Shown here: one piece after another, positions 1 through 6,151 of the stretch
How the letters are laid out: each line of letters opens with the position of its first letter
How positions within the stretch are numbered: the first letter of the stretch is position 1
DNA from: Thermoprotei archaeon
Lineage (GTDB): Archaea; Thermoproteota; Thermoprotei_A; Sulfolobales; Desulfurococcaceae
Length of the DNA stretch: 12,758 bases
Assembly: GCA_003661825.1 (NCBI GenBank)
Contig: QMWW01000018.1
Span: forward strand, 1 to 12,758
Direction: 5' to 3'
Notes under the pieces: model-generated
Told to the model about the DNA's origin: nothing
Database searches by the model: none
Seen by the model: the letters and a program-made list of their open reading frames with translations, nothing else
Translations under genes and position numbers: made by a program

Positions 1-872
1 GTGCTATAGCACTCGGTGAGAAGAGGCTTATAAGAAGAATAGCGAATGCATACTCCAAAGAAGCATCAAAGAAATTGGCTAGAATACCCCTTCCTACAGT
101 AGTGGCTATAGCTAAACTACTCGGGCTAACCGCTGAAATTTCGAGAAACCCGCCAAAGCTACCTATAGGTATAAGATCCGGAAGAGTACTGTATAGAGTA
201 AAGCCTATCAGTATCCCGGTTAAACAATACCTCAAAATAGCATCTAAAAGATTAGCTAAAGATCCGAAGTACATGTTATCTAACCAAATAGTTAGTGATG
301 GAAAAGTGTTTCTCGATAAAGAAGTATTTATCCGTTTACTCGAGGAAGCAATATTCGAGAAGATCGTGGAATTGCCGGGTAAAATAGAGTTCGATGTAGA
401 GAAGGTAAGGTTATTCATAGATAAATACAGGGAAGTCCTTGAGGAATACGAATGGTTTAAAGGAGGAACAACCAGTATAGAGAGCGAGGTAACTGGTTAC
501 ATACCTGCTGCGCTGCCTCCCTGCATGGAGCTCTTAATCAATAAGCTACACGCCGGGGAGAACCTCAGTCATCATGAAAGATTTGCTGTTGCAGCGTTTT
601 TATCGAATATAGGATTAGATCCGGATGCTATATTAGAGTTCTTTAAGAAAGCCCCCGATTTTAACGAGAAGATAGCGAGGTATCAGATAGAGCATATAGC
701 GGGTCTTAGGGGTTCGCGGAAAAAATACTTACCCTATAGCTGCGATACTATGAAAAGCCTAAGAATGTGTCCAGTAACCGAGCCATGTGGAAGAGGTAAA
801 AACCCACTAGCCATATACCGGTATAACGTGTACTTGTTAAAGAAGAGGAAAAAAGAGGGGGGTTCTCCCTAG
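1..872 (+). CDS. priL: DNA primase large subunit PriL (5' end outside window)
   Basis: Non-catalytic regulatory subunit of the archaeal/eukaryotic-type primase; with PriS it makes RNA/DNA primers at the replication fork. The frame is open from base 3, so the true start lies upstream and 289 C-terminal residues are visible; the family is usually around 400. An internal TTG at 75 is not the start, because the reading AIALGEKRLIRRI upstream continues the helical domain. Four cysteines placed as in the PriL Fe-S domain are seen at visible residues 174 (PPCMELL), 247 (YSCDT), 256 and 262 (MCPVTEPC). The conserved HHERFAVAAFLSNIG helix (about 189-203) lies between the first and second. All four cluster ligands are present, so the domain looks intact. 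The stop codon shares one base with the GTG of the next gene (TAGTG), indicating co-transcription. Identification is firm; only the N-terminus is unseen. Confidence 0.93.
   Translation, partial: AIALGEKRLIRRIANAYSKEASKKLARIPLPTVVAIAKLLGLTAEISRNPPKLPIGIRSGRVLYRVKPISIPVKQYLKIASKRLAKDPKYMLSNQIVSDGKVFLDKEVFIRLLEEAIFEKIVELPGKIEFDVEKVRLFIDKYREVLEEYEWFKGGTTSIESEVTGYIPAALPPCMELLINKLHAGENLSHHERFAVAAFLSNIGLDPDAILEFFKKAPDFNEKIARYQIEHIAGLRGSRKKYLPYSCDTMKSLRMCPVTEPCGRGKNPLAIYRYNVYLLKKRKKEGGSP
855..870 (+). promoter_or_regulatory. SD of tenA within a small potential hairpin
   Basis: The run GAGGGGGG at 855-862 is the SD for the GTG at 872. Bases 856-861 can pair with 865-870 (AGGG with CCCT, then one G-T and one G-C pair) around a 3-nt loop, so the SD could be masked. 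Ribosomes finishing priL (stop 870-872) would open it, which would couple tenA translation to priL. The stem is short and may not hold at high temperature. Confidence 0.3.
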
Positions 873-1570
873 TGAAGCTCACAGAAACACTTAGAAGATC
901 TTCAGCGGAGATATGGAAAAAGATCTACGATCACCCATTTGTAGTAGAGCTGTATAGAGGAGATTTGCCTGTCCAAAAGTTTAGGTACTACATTATACAA
1001 GACTATAGCTTCCTAATAGGCATCACTAAAGCTTTTTCGCTTGTAGTAGCTAAATCGCACGACTACAATCTATTAAAGACTGCATTAGAGCTTGCATATG
1101 CTGATGCTACCATAGAGATGGATAATTACAAGCGCTTAATACCAATGATCGGGTTAAAGCTCGAAGACGTACTAGCCTCAGAGCCAGCACCCACGAACTA
1201 TGCTTATATAAACCACATACTCGTTACATGTAGTCTGGGAACGCCCCTAGAATGCCTTGTTTCCATACTACCATGCTTCTGGACATACATGGAGATAGCC
1301 GAAGTAAACAAGAAGTATATCAGCAATAATAGAAACGAAGTCTACAGAAAATGGATAGAAGCCTATCTTTCAAAAGAATACCGCGAAGCCACGGAGAGCC
1401 TAATTAATATTGTGGACGAGTTATGGAGAGAAGGAGGAAGTATAGCTAGATTAAACTACATATTCAAGGTTAGCTCGAGGTACGAATACATGTTCTGGGA
1501 TATGGCTTACAAATTGGAGAAGTGGAAGCCAGAAAGTGGAAATAATTTTAGAGAGATAGGTGAGACCTAG
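872..1570 (+). CDS. tenA: TenA/thiaminase II family protein
   Basis: TenA enzymes hydrolyse aminopyrimidine products of thiamin breakdown (4-amino-5-aminomethyl-2-methylpyrimidine to the hydroxymethyl form) for salvage, or cleave thiamin itself; they are cytosolic all-helical homo-oligomers. At 232 residues it matches the family length. The family start HPFVVELYRGDLPVQKF (21-37) leads into QDYSFL, giving Asp44. Tyr112, Cys135 (LPCFWTY), Tyr139, Glu205 (SSRYEYMFWD) and Phe208 fall at the positions I remember from Bacillus subtilis TenA. Cys135 makes this a TenA_C rather than a Cys-less TenA_E protein. Tyr47 of the Bacillus enzyme is Phe here. The GTG start overlaps the primase stop by one base and has a G-rich SD (855-862) 9 nt upstream. 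The stop abuts the TTG of the Thi4-like gene, so the two are probably translated together. Confidence 0.92.
   Translation: MKLTETLRRSSAEIWKKIYDHPFVVELYRGDLPVQKFRYYIIQDYSFLIGITKAFSLVVAKSHDYNLLKTALELAYADATIEMDNYKRLIPMIGLKLEDVLASEPAPTNYAYINHILVTCSLGTPLECLVSILPCFWTYMEIAEVNKKYISNNRNEVYRKWIEAYLSKEYREATESLINIVDELWREGGSIARLNYIFKVSSRYEYMFWDMAYKLEKWKPESGNNFREIGET
1558..1564 (+). promoter_or_regulatory. SD for the TTG start of the Thi4-like gene
   Basis: AGGTGAG matches the archaeal anti-SD and lies 6 nt before the TTG at 1571, inside the end of tenA. It supports initiation at this TTG, directly after the tenA stop. Confidence 0.6.
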
Positions 1571-2407
1571 TTGACTACTCCTTTTCCAGAAGCTATAACC
1601 CGTTATAATGAAGGAGATCTAGCTAAGCTTATTGTAAAAAAGTCTATGGAGAGACTGAGCGAAATCGTAGACGTTGATGTACTCGTAGTAGGCGCTGGAT
1701 TCACTGGATTAACTGCTGCCTGGCTTTTAGCTCTAAACAAGTTCAAGGTACTCATCGTAGATGAATCTCTAAGACTTGCAGGTATGGGGGGAAGCACTCC
1801 TATAGTACTGCCTGTAGCGTTGATCGAGGAAGGAGAAGCCGTAGAAATAGCTAAAGACACTGGTATCAGGCTCTACAGCGGATTGAGCGGAATATACGTG
1901 GTAGATCCTTCTGAAGCCTTGCTTAAGATATGCGTTAAGGCTTTAGATGCTGGAGCCAATCTATGGCTAGGCATAAAGATCGAAGACGTCATAACTAGAG
2001 GTAGAGGAGACGAGCTCCGCGTAACAGGTGCTTTAGTCAATACAGCACTACCACTCGATGACAGAGAGGGGACAAATCCTCTATACATATGGGCTAGAGC
2101 AGTAATAGATGCTACAGACTACGAATGCTGCGTTGTAAGGACTCTCGTTAAAAAACACCCAGAGATAAAGCTCGAGGTACCAGGTGCTTCTAGCGGTAAT
2201 GTATGGGTTGGTGAGAAAGAGATTATAGAGAAAACAGGAATGGTCGTACCCGGTCTATACGTTGCTGGTTTAAGCGTAGCAGAGCTCTATAACGCGAATA
2301 GGGTAGGACCGCTAATCGGTGGCCTAATAATATCTGGAAGAAAAGTAGCTGTACAGGTAGCAAGCGATCTTAGGGCGGAGGCCTTAGGCACTACGAGTAC
2401 TGGATAG
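1571..2407 (+). CDS. Divergent Thi4-family (thiazole synthase-like) protein
   Basis: Thi4 enzymes build the thiamin thiazole from NAD, glycine and sulfur (sulfide in archaea) using iron. The 278-residue length is normal. A Rossmann ADP-binding motif VVGAGFTG (39-46) with the ribose-binding acid at Asp64/Glu65 starts the fold; LDAGANLWLGIKIEDVITR (125-143) and VPGLYVAGLSVAELYNANRVGP (226-247) fit the family, including its conserved Arg (244). The catalytic region is unusual: where archaeal Thi4 has the pattern LHxDPLxI...DATGH, this protein reads EGTNPLYI (166-173) and DATDYECC (180-187). The His at the sulfur position, the metal Asp and the metal His are thus Gly167, Asn169 and Tyr184. The Gly-rich segment after the ribose site is also altered (GGSTPIVLP, 73-81). 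Family membership is clear; thiazole synthase activity is doubtful, so no gene symbol is given. TTG start, directly after the tenA stop. Confidence 0.85.
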   Translation: MTTPFPEAITRYNEGDLAKLIVKKSMERLSEIVDVDVLVVGAGFTGLTAAWLLALNKFKVLIVDESLRLAGMGGSTPIVLPVALIEEGEAVEIAKDTGIRLYSGLSGIYVVDPSEALLKICVKALDAGANLWLGIKIEDVITRGRGDELRVTGALVNTALPLDDREGTNPLYIWARAVIDATDYECCVVRTLVKKHPEIKLEVPGASSGNVWVGEKEIIEKTGMVVPGLYVAGLSVAELYNANRVGPLIGGLIISGRKVAVQVASDLRAEALGTTSTG

Positions 2408-2431
2408 AAGAGATGGGTGTATGGAATATAA

Positions 2432-3673
2432 CTAGTCTTTTAGCGCTTCCCTCGCGATCTTAGCTATTGCTCTACAGAGATAGTATGCTCCTAGTAACAC
2501 GAGTACGTTGAACACTAAACTGTAGACGTAAACATAGATCGATGAATACTCTCTTTCCTCGATGGTGACTTCGCGTATTAGTGATTTGTTATCTACACGA
2601 CTAGGCAGTTTAATAGGCTTATTAAACACTATAGTGTACTCCGTGGATCTATACATGACGGGTGATACGTATATCTTAGTGTTCCTAACGCTATATTCTC
2701 TGAGCTTAAGCGACGAGTAGTCAATAGATACTGTGTAACTATCTATAATCAGAACTACTCTATAAGGATGCAACGTATCCAGTCTTAAGTATAGATCTTT
2801 GTTAGAACAATTTATCGAAAATCCACGTAGTCTACCATAGTATATCACTCCTAAGCGAGCTACCTCGCTTTCGTCTTTGCTTCCGCTGAAGTATATGTTT
2901 TTCATGATAGATCTGGAGACTTTAGAGAGATCCAAACTGACCCCATTTTCCACTACTACCTGTTTAGTATACATGAAGTTCTTATCATTGTATAGATCTA
3001 GGGATGATTCATACTTGTAGAAGTATAGAGGCGTACCACTTAATGGATCATAGTATAGTGATAGAATAAGTCTGTTCAGCACACTATTAACTATGCTCTC
3101 GTGGTATGTTGCGTATTCAAAGCATACAACATCGTTGTAAAGCGAAATACCTGTTACGCTATAGTACTTACCGGCATTTTCGAAGTAGATGGAGCCATTA
3201 GTCAGGTTTAGTTTGAGTACTATTGGTAGCTTAACCCATCTAGAAACCTCATATTTAGTCTTATTAACGTATTTTAGTAAAGTTAGGTTTATCGAGTTTA
3301 CAAAGCCTCTACTAAATCCTTGAGCCTTTATATTAAAACTTAACAGAGTATATACATACACGTACCTATATTCATACTCATTAATCAGGATGTTAAGCAC
3401 ATACCTTACCTTATAAGTTATTCTTAGAAATCCCTGCTCTAAATCACTAGGATCTCCTGTTATCGTTGACTTATAGCTTCCAGAAGCAACCAGCTCGTAC
3501 AATCCTTCATAGTATCCTTCAACACGATACGAGTAACCGAGATACCCGAGATCTTGGCTTAGACCATGCACTGTTGTAAAACATAGGAGCAACAACATCA
3601 ATATAGGTAAAACTATTTTACCCAACCGACTACACCTTACTAACAGAGCAGGGACTGAAAAAGGCTTCTGCAT
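2432..3673 (-). CDS. Secreted/membrane-anchored tyrosine-rich protein, unknown
   Basis: Not recognised. It is 413 residues. A basic N-terminus is followed by a hydrophobic stretch (about 18-36), which could be a signal peptide cleaved after VHG37 or a signal anchor. A second hydrophobic segment (about 379-400) ends in a basic tail (CRAIAKIAREALKD), so the protein would sit outside the cell held by its C-terminus. The middle is rich in Tyr, Ser and Val with alternating hydrophobic residues, suggesting beta structure. It has six N-glycosylation sequons (NLT, NKT, NLT, NGS, NCS, NKS), which fits archaeal surface exposure. The gene converges with the Thi4-like gene (24 nt gap) and diverges from the next small membrane protein. 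No SD precedes the ATG, but an AT-rich box lies about 30 nt upstream, suggesting a nearly leaderless mRNA. Surface or S-layer-associated function is only inference. Confidence 0.75.
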   Translation of the reverse strand: MQKPFSVPALLVRCSRLGKIVLPILMLLLLCFTTVHGLSQDLGYLGYSYRVEGYYEGLYELVASGSYKSTITGDPSDLEQGFLRITYKVRYVLNILINEYEYRYVYVYTLLSFNIKAQGFSRGFVNSINLTLLKYVNKTKYEVSRWVKLPIVLKLNLTNGSIYFENAGKYYSVTGISLYNDVVCFEYATYHESIVNSVLNRLILSLYYDPLSGTPLYFYKYESSLDLYNDKNFMYTKQVVVENGVSLDLSKVSRSIMKNIYFSGSKDESEVARLGVIYYGRLRGFSINCSNKDLYLRLDTLHPYRVVLIIDSYTVSIDYSSLKLREYSVRNTKIYVSPVMYRSTEYTIVFNKPIKLPSRVDNKSLIREVTIEEREYSSIYVYVYSLVFNVLVLLGAYYLCRAIAKIAREALKD

Positions 3674-3703
3674 TTTACTACTGTTACTAAGTTGTTAAAT
3701 AAG

Positions 3704-3711
3704 TATTTTAA
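3704..3711 (-). promoter_or_regulatory. TATA-like box of the minus-strand surface protein gene
   Basis: Read on the minus strand this is TTAAAATA, followed by further AT-rich sequence. It is centred 34 nt before the ATG at 3673, so transcription would start about 7 nt before the codon. The rest of the 114-nt divergent gap holds only short repeats of CGTAG and an AACGTT palindrome (near 3750), which I cannot assign. Confidence 0.4.
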
Positions 3712-3787
3712 GGTGTAACTACTGATACCACGTAGTAGATAAGCTAAGAACGTTTCTAACGTAGACGTAGTTGTCCGTGATGACGCT

Positions 3788-4285
3788 ATGCGGGGTATCT
3801 ATGAGAAGTACCTCGGGTATCTAAAAGATTCGCTGAGTTATGTCAGGAGTATTGATGGGTTTCTAGTAAAGCTCTCTAATGTGGTATACGATCTTGAGGA
3901 GTACTGTGACAAAGATGTATGTGACCCGGTTGAAGTCGTTAAAGCTATATTAAGTAGTAAAGAGCTGGCTCTCCATATATCGAGGCTTAGTTGCCATAAA
4001 GACTTAGTATACAGCGCTATAGCCAACGATCCTAGGCATAGAGTGCTGCGCAAATACCTAGACGTTATAAGAAGTATCCTAGATAGCTCAGAATGCAGCG
4101 ATGCAAATGCGCTAGAAACCCATGTCTACCCGGCAACATGGGCTAAGGAAAGAATGGCTTGGAAACGATGGCATAAAGGCACTGCAGAACGCGGAACAAG
4201 CTTAAACCTTGACAACCTAGTTAAATCGCTAGTAATAATATCTTTTACTCTATTTATTATAGCATTAGTACTATTGCTCACATAA
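3788..4285 (+). CDS. Small tail-anchored membrane protein, unknown
   Basis: Not recognised. It has 165 residues, a mostly helical charged cytosolic part (1-144) and one C-terminal transmembrane helix (about 146-164, VKSLVIISFTLFIIALVLLL) ending right at the stop, which is the layout of a tail-anchored protein. There are four cysteines (40, 45, 69, 103), two of them in CDKDVC, but no clear metal-binding pattern. Start ATG 3788; GTGAT at 3777-3781 is a weak SD about 6 nt upstream, and the in-frame sequence offers no better start. It diverges from the surface-protein gene by 114 nt and is followed after 57 nt by another unknown gene on the same strand. Codon use resembles its neighbours, and the reverse-strand frames across it look like shadows. 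Confidence 0.7.
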   Translation: MRGIYEKYLGYLKDSLSYVRSIDGFLVKLSNVVYDLEEYCDKDVCDPVEVVKAILSSKELALHISRLSCHKDLVYSAIANDPRHRVLRKYLDVIRSILDSSECSDANALETHVYPATWAKERMAWKRWHKGTAERGTSLNLDNLVKSLVIISFTLFIIALVLLLT

Positions 4286-4300
4286 GAAGGCGGGGAAGCA

Positions 4301-4314
4301 GATATAGATATAAG
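4301..4314 (+). promoter_or_regulatory. TATA-like box before the 91-residue gene
   Basis: GATATAGATATAAG is AT-rich and centred about 35 nt before the ATG at 4343, with no SD between them. This fits a promoter for a leaderless or nearly leaderless transcript. Confidence 0.35.
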
Positions 4315-4342
4315 GCATACAACGCGTGTCATCTATGCAGTA

Positions 4343-4618
4343 ATGTCCAACGGCTCCAAGGCACTTATCAAATACTCCGTGGGAAATGGAATAATGTGCA
4401 TAAGAAAGACATATACTCCTCCAAGATGCCATGGCCAGGGTACCGCTATAAAGTTAGCGAGAGAAAACAGCTGGTTCATTAAACCTGTTTGTAACTATTC
4501 AGTATACTACTTCTCAAAACACCCTGAAAATAGAGACGTATTAGCACCTGAGTATAAAGATCTAACAAGCGAGAGTGGAAAACTATTTGAAGAAAAGCTT
4601 GAAGAAGAAAAAGTCTAG
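4343..4618 (+). CDS. Small hypothetical protein (91 aa)
   Basis: Not recognised. It is a soluble basic protein with three cysteines (19, 29, 50), a motif PPRCHGQGTAIKLARE (26-41), aromatic residues around YSVYYF (52-57), and an acidic Glu/Lys-rich tail (75-91). ATG 4343 is the only usable start back to the in-frame stop at 4283; a second Met at residue 18 is an alternative. No SD is visible, but an AT-rich box lies about 35 nt upstream. It sits between the tail-anchored protein and the sugar kinase on the same strand, 106 nt before the latter. It is supported mainly by length, lack of a competing frame and codon use like its neighbours, so it is less certain than the larger genes. Confidence 0.55.
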   Translation: MSNGSKALIKYSVGNGIMCIRKTYTPPRCHGQGTAIKLARENSWFIKPVCNYSVYYFSKHPENRDVLAPEYKDLTSESGKLFEEKLEEEKV

Positions 4619-4724
4619 AGTTTAGTATTTGTTATCTCCAACCTTAACCATAGTCCGGGTCTCGTTAGACTAACCAGTAGAGGATTACGCTACATGAGCA
4701 TGGATTTGGAACAGGGTATACGTC

Positions 4725-5594
4725 TTGAAGGCTCTGATAGTTGGAGATCTAACACTGGATTTAGTTGAGGAGAGAAAGCTTAGAGTCGGTGGACCCGGCT
4801 ACTATGGAGGTTGGGCACTAAAGCTCCTAGAAGTAGAAGTATATCTACTAACTTCTATGTCTAGTGAGTATAGAAGGTACTTTAACGAAGTGTATGCAGA
4901 GTTCAACATATACGAAAACCCCTGTGGCTCTATCCCTATATTTGCCATAGTAGGCGGTAGAGCTACACGCGTACTAAGGAGAGGATGCAGCATTCCAGCT
5001 GATCTCTTTAAGAAGGTGTATAGGGAGATAGAGCCAGAGATACTTATATTCTCTCCCGTACTAGGAGAAGTTAAAAATGAAGTGCTAGCCTCGGCTCATG
5101 CTTATAGGCTAGCAGAAGTACTATCCCTCGACATCCAGGGACTTGTTAGAGAAGTGAGAAATGACTCGATAGCAAACAAGTGGAGCCCTACTATACTAGA
5201 TCTCTTTGGATACGTTGACATAATACATGGAAATGTAAGAGAATTCACGATTAAGAGGGGGCTCAATGAACTCCTTGGTATTTTAGAAGATTATAGCAGT
5301 CATAGGAATAAGTTATTCCTCGTCTCTATGGATGAAAAAGGGCTGTACATGGTATATCGTGGTTGTTCAAAGTATATACCACCTGTAAGAGTAAAAGCCA
5401 TAGACGAGGTAGGCGCTGGTGATGTACTACTAGCTGTTACGAGCTACTATAAAGCAAGAGGGTATAACGAGTACGATGCCACTATGAAAGGGGTTTTAGC
5501 TGCTTCACTGAAGGTAGCTGCGAAGAGCAAAAAATGGTTTAACAAAAAAGTACTTGACTCACTAGATCCTAGCCGCATTAAGGGTTCTAGCTAG
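4725..5594 (+). CDS. PfkB/ribokinase-family carbohydrate kinase
   Basis: Transfers phosphate from ATP (or ADP) to a sugar, sugar alcohol or nucleoside; substrate unknown. It has 289 residues, normal for the family. The N-terminal beta strand MKALIVGDLTLDLV leads to the substrate-side glycine motif VGGPGYYGGWALKLL (21-35). The NxxE motif is seen in IIHGNVREF (Asn170, Glu173). The C-terminal signature is DEVGAGDVLLA (227-237), with GAGD forming the anion hole and Asp233 the catalytic base. The GGPGYYGG form differs from the common GGxxxN and recalls, from memory, the GGGVYYS of archaeal inositol kinases, so a polyol substrate is a guess. The TTG at 4725 is chosen because the family strand begins directly after it and the frame closes at 4695 with no other start codon. 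The 3' end overlaps the opposite gene by 33 nt. Confidence 0.88.
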   Translation: MKALIVGDLTLDLVEERKLRVGGPGYYGGWALKLLEVEVYLLTSMSSEYRRYFNEVYAEFNIYENPCGSIPIFAIVGGRATRVLRRGCSIPADLFKKVYREIEPEILIFSPVLGEVKNEVLASAHAYRLAEVLSLDIQGLVREVRNDSIANKWSPTILDLFGYVDIIHGNVREFTIKRGLNELLGILEDYSSHRNKLFLVSMDEKGLYMVYRGCSKYIPPVRVKAIDEVGAGDVLLAVTSYYKARGYNEYDATMKGVLAASLKVAAKSKKWFNKKVLDSLDPSRIKGSS

Positions 5595-6011
5595 TTTATC
5601 TATCGCTTTCTTAAACTCTACATCATCACCACTAAGCACGGCATCATACGCTTTCTCCGCTCCAGCTTTATTCCCCAGAAATACGGCTATCAGTATAACT
5701 TTTAACACATAGTTAGCTATTTCTTCACCATATATAGTTCCTTCTCCATAGAACTGGCGCAATACTGCGTAAAAATCTATGGGGTCGTCTAGTAAGTGGC
5801 AAATAGCGGAAGTCCCTTTCTTGCTATAGAAAACCCATTCAAGCTTATCATACAGAGGGATGACCTCACTAAGTTGCTCTCTAGCAACAGTTATAATACT
5901 GTCCAGCTTTGAACAGAAGCCCTCATTCCCTAGGGTTACGGTAGATGTGCAAGACCTTCTCTTCTTTCCAACAAGCTTCCTAAGGAGACGAGAGAAGTCT
6001 TGAAAGCGCAT
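5562..6011 (-). CDS. Hypothetical protein (149 aa)
   Basis: Not recognised. It has a strongly basic N-terminus (about 8-19, RLLRKLVGKKRR) followed by a mixed, probably helical body; YVLKVILIAVFLG (101-113) is hydrophobic but short and likely a buried helix. The C-terminus has a charged helix (EFKKAIDKLARTL). It carries three cysteines (21, 33, 71). ATG start at 6011, with a good TATA-like box about 46 nt upstream, so it has its own promoter although the cysteine synthase-family gene lies upstream on the same strand 140 nt away. Its last 33 nt overlap the 3' end of the sugar kinase on the other strand, an antisense overlap of two coding ends. Coding potential is supported by length, promoter and neighbour-like codon use. 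Confidence 0.65.
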   Translation of the reverse strand: MRFQDFSRLLRKLVGKKRRSCTSTVTLGNEGFCSKLDSIITVAREQLSEVIPLYDKLEWVFYSKKGTSAICHLLDDPIDFYAVLRQFYGEGTIYGEEIANYVLKVILIAVFLGNKAGAEKAYDAVLSGDDVEFKKAIDKLARTLNAARI

Positions 6012-6052
6012 GATACAACCCTTTAGCCTGGTAGTGATCTATGTATTCTTTA

Positions 6053-6061
6053 TTATATAAA
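6053..6061 (-). promoter_or_regulatory. TATA box for the 149-residue gene
   Basis: On the minus strand this reads TTTATATAA, a near-consensus archaeal TATA box. It is centred about 46 nt before the ATG at 6011, predicting a start of transcription near 6030 and a leader of about 20 nt. Confidence 0.5.
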
Positions 6062-6105
6062 CATTGTGATTGCCACTACACTGTGAAGTAAAGCGAACTA
6101 GTTAA

Positions 6106-6116
6106 CTAAAAATAAT
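6106..6116 (-). terminator. Possible T-tract terminator after the cysteine synthase gene
   Basis: On the minus strand the sequence is ATTATTTTTAG, 36-46 nt after the stop of the cysteine synthase-family gene and before the next gene's TATA box. Archaeal termination often occurs at T-runs without a hairpin. The run is short, so this is weak. Confidence 0.25.
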
Positions 6117-6151
6117 CGCAATGTATTGAAACAGTTTATTGAATCATTTAA

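Noticed and set aside
75..77. TTG at 75 as the primase start
   Set aside because: The frame is open to the window edge and the residues before it continue the PriL helical domain; the visible length is far short of the family length.
1603..2088. Minus-strand open frames across the Thi4-like gene
   Set aside because: Ser/Thr/Pro-rich composition typical of the antisense frame of a real gene; no SD or family signal.
3777..3783. GTGATGA resembling a C box of a C/D box guide RNA
   Set aside because: No CTGA D' box and second C/D pair follow at the right spacing, and the site overlaps the start region of a coding gene.
4700..4768. Short frame starting at ATG 4700 before the sugar kinase
   Set aside because: It encodes only about 22 residues, overlaps the kinase start in another frame and has no support beyond an ATG.
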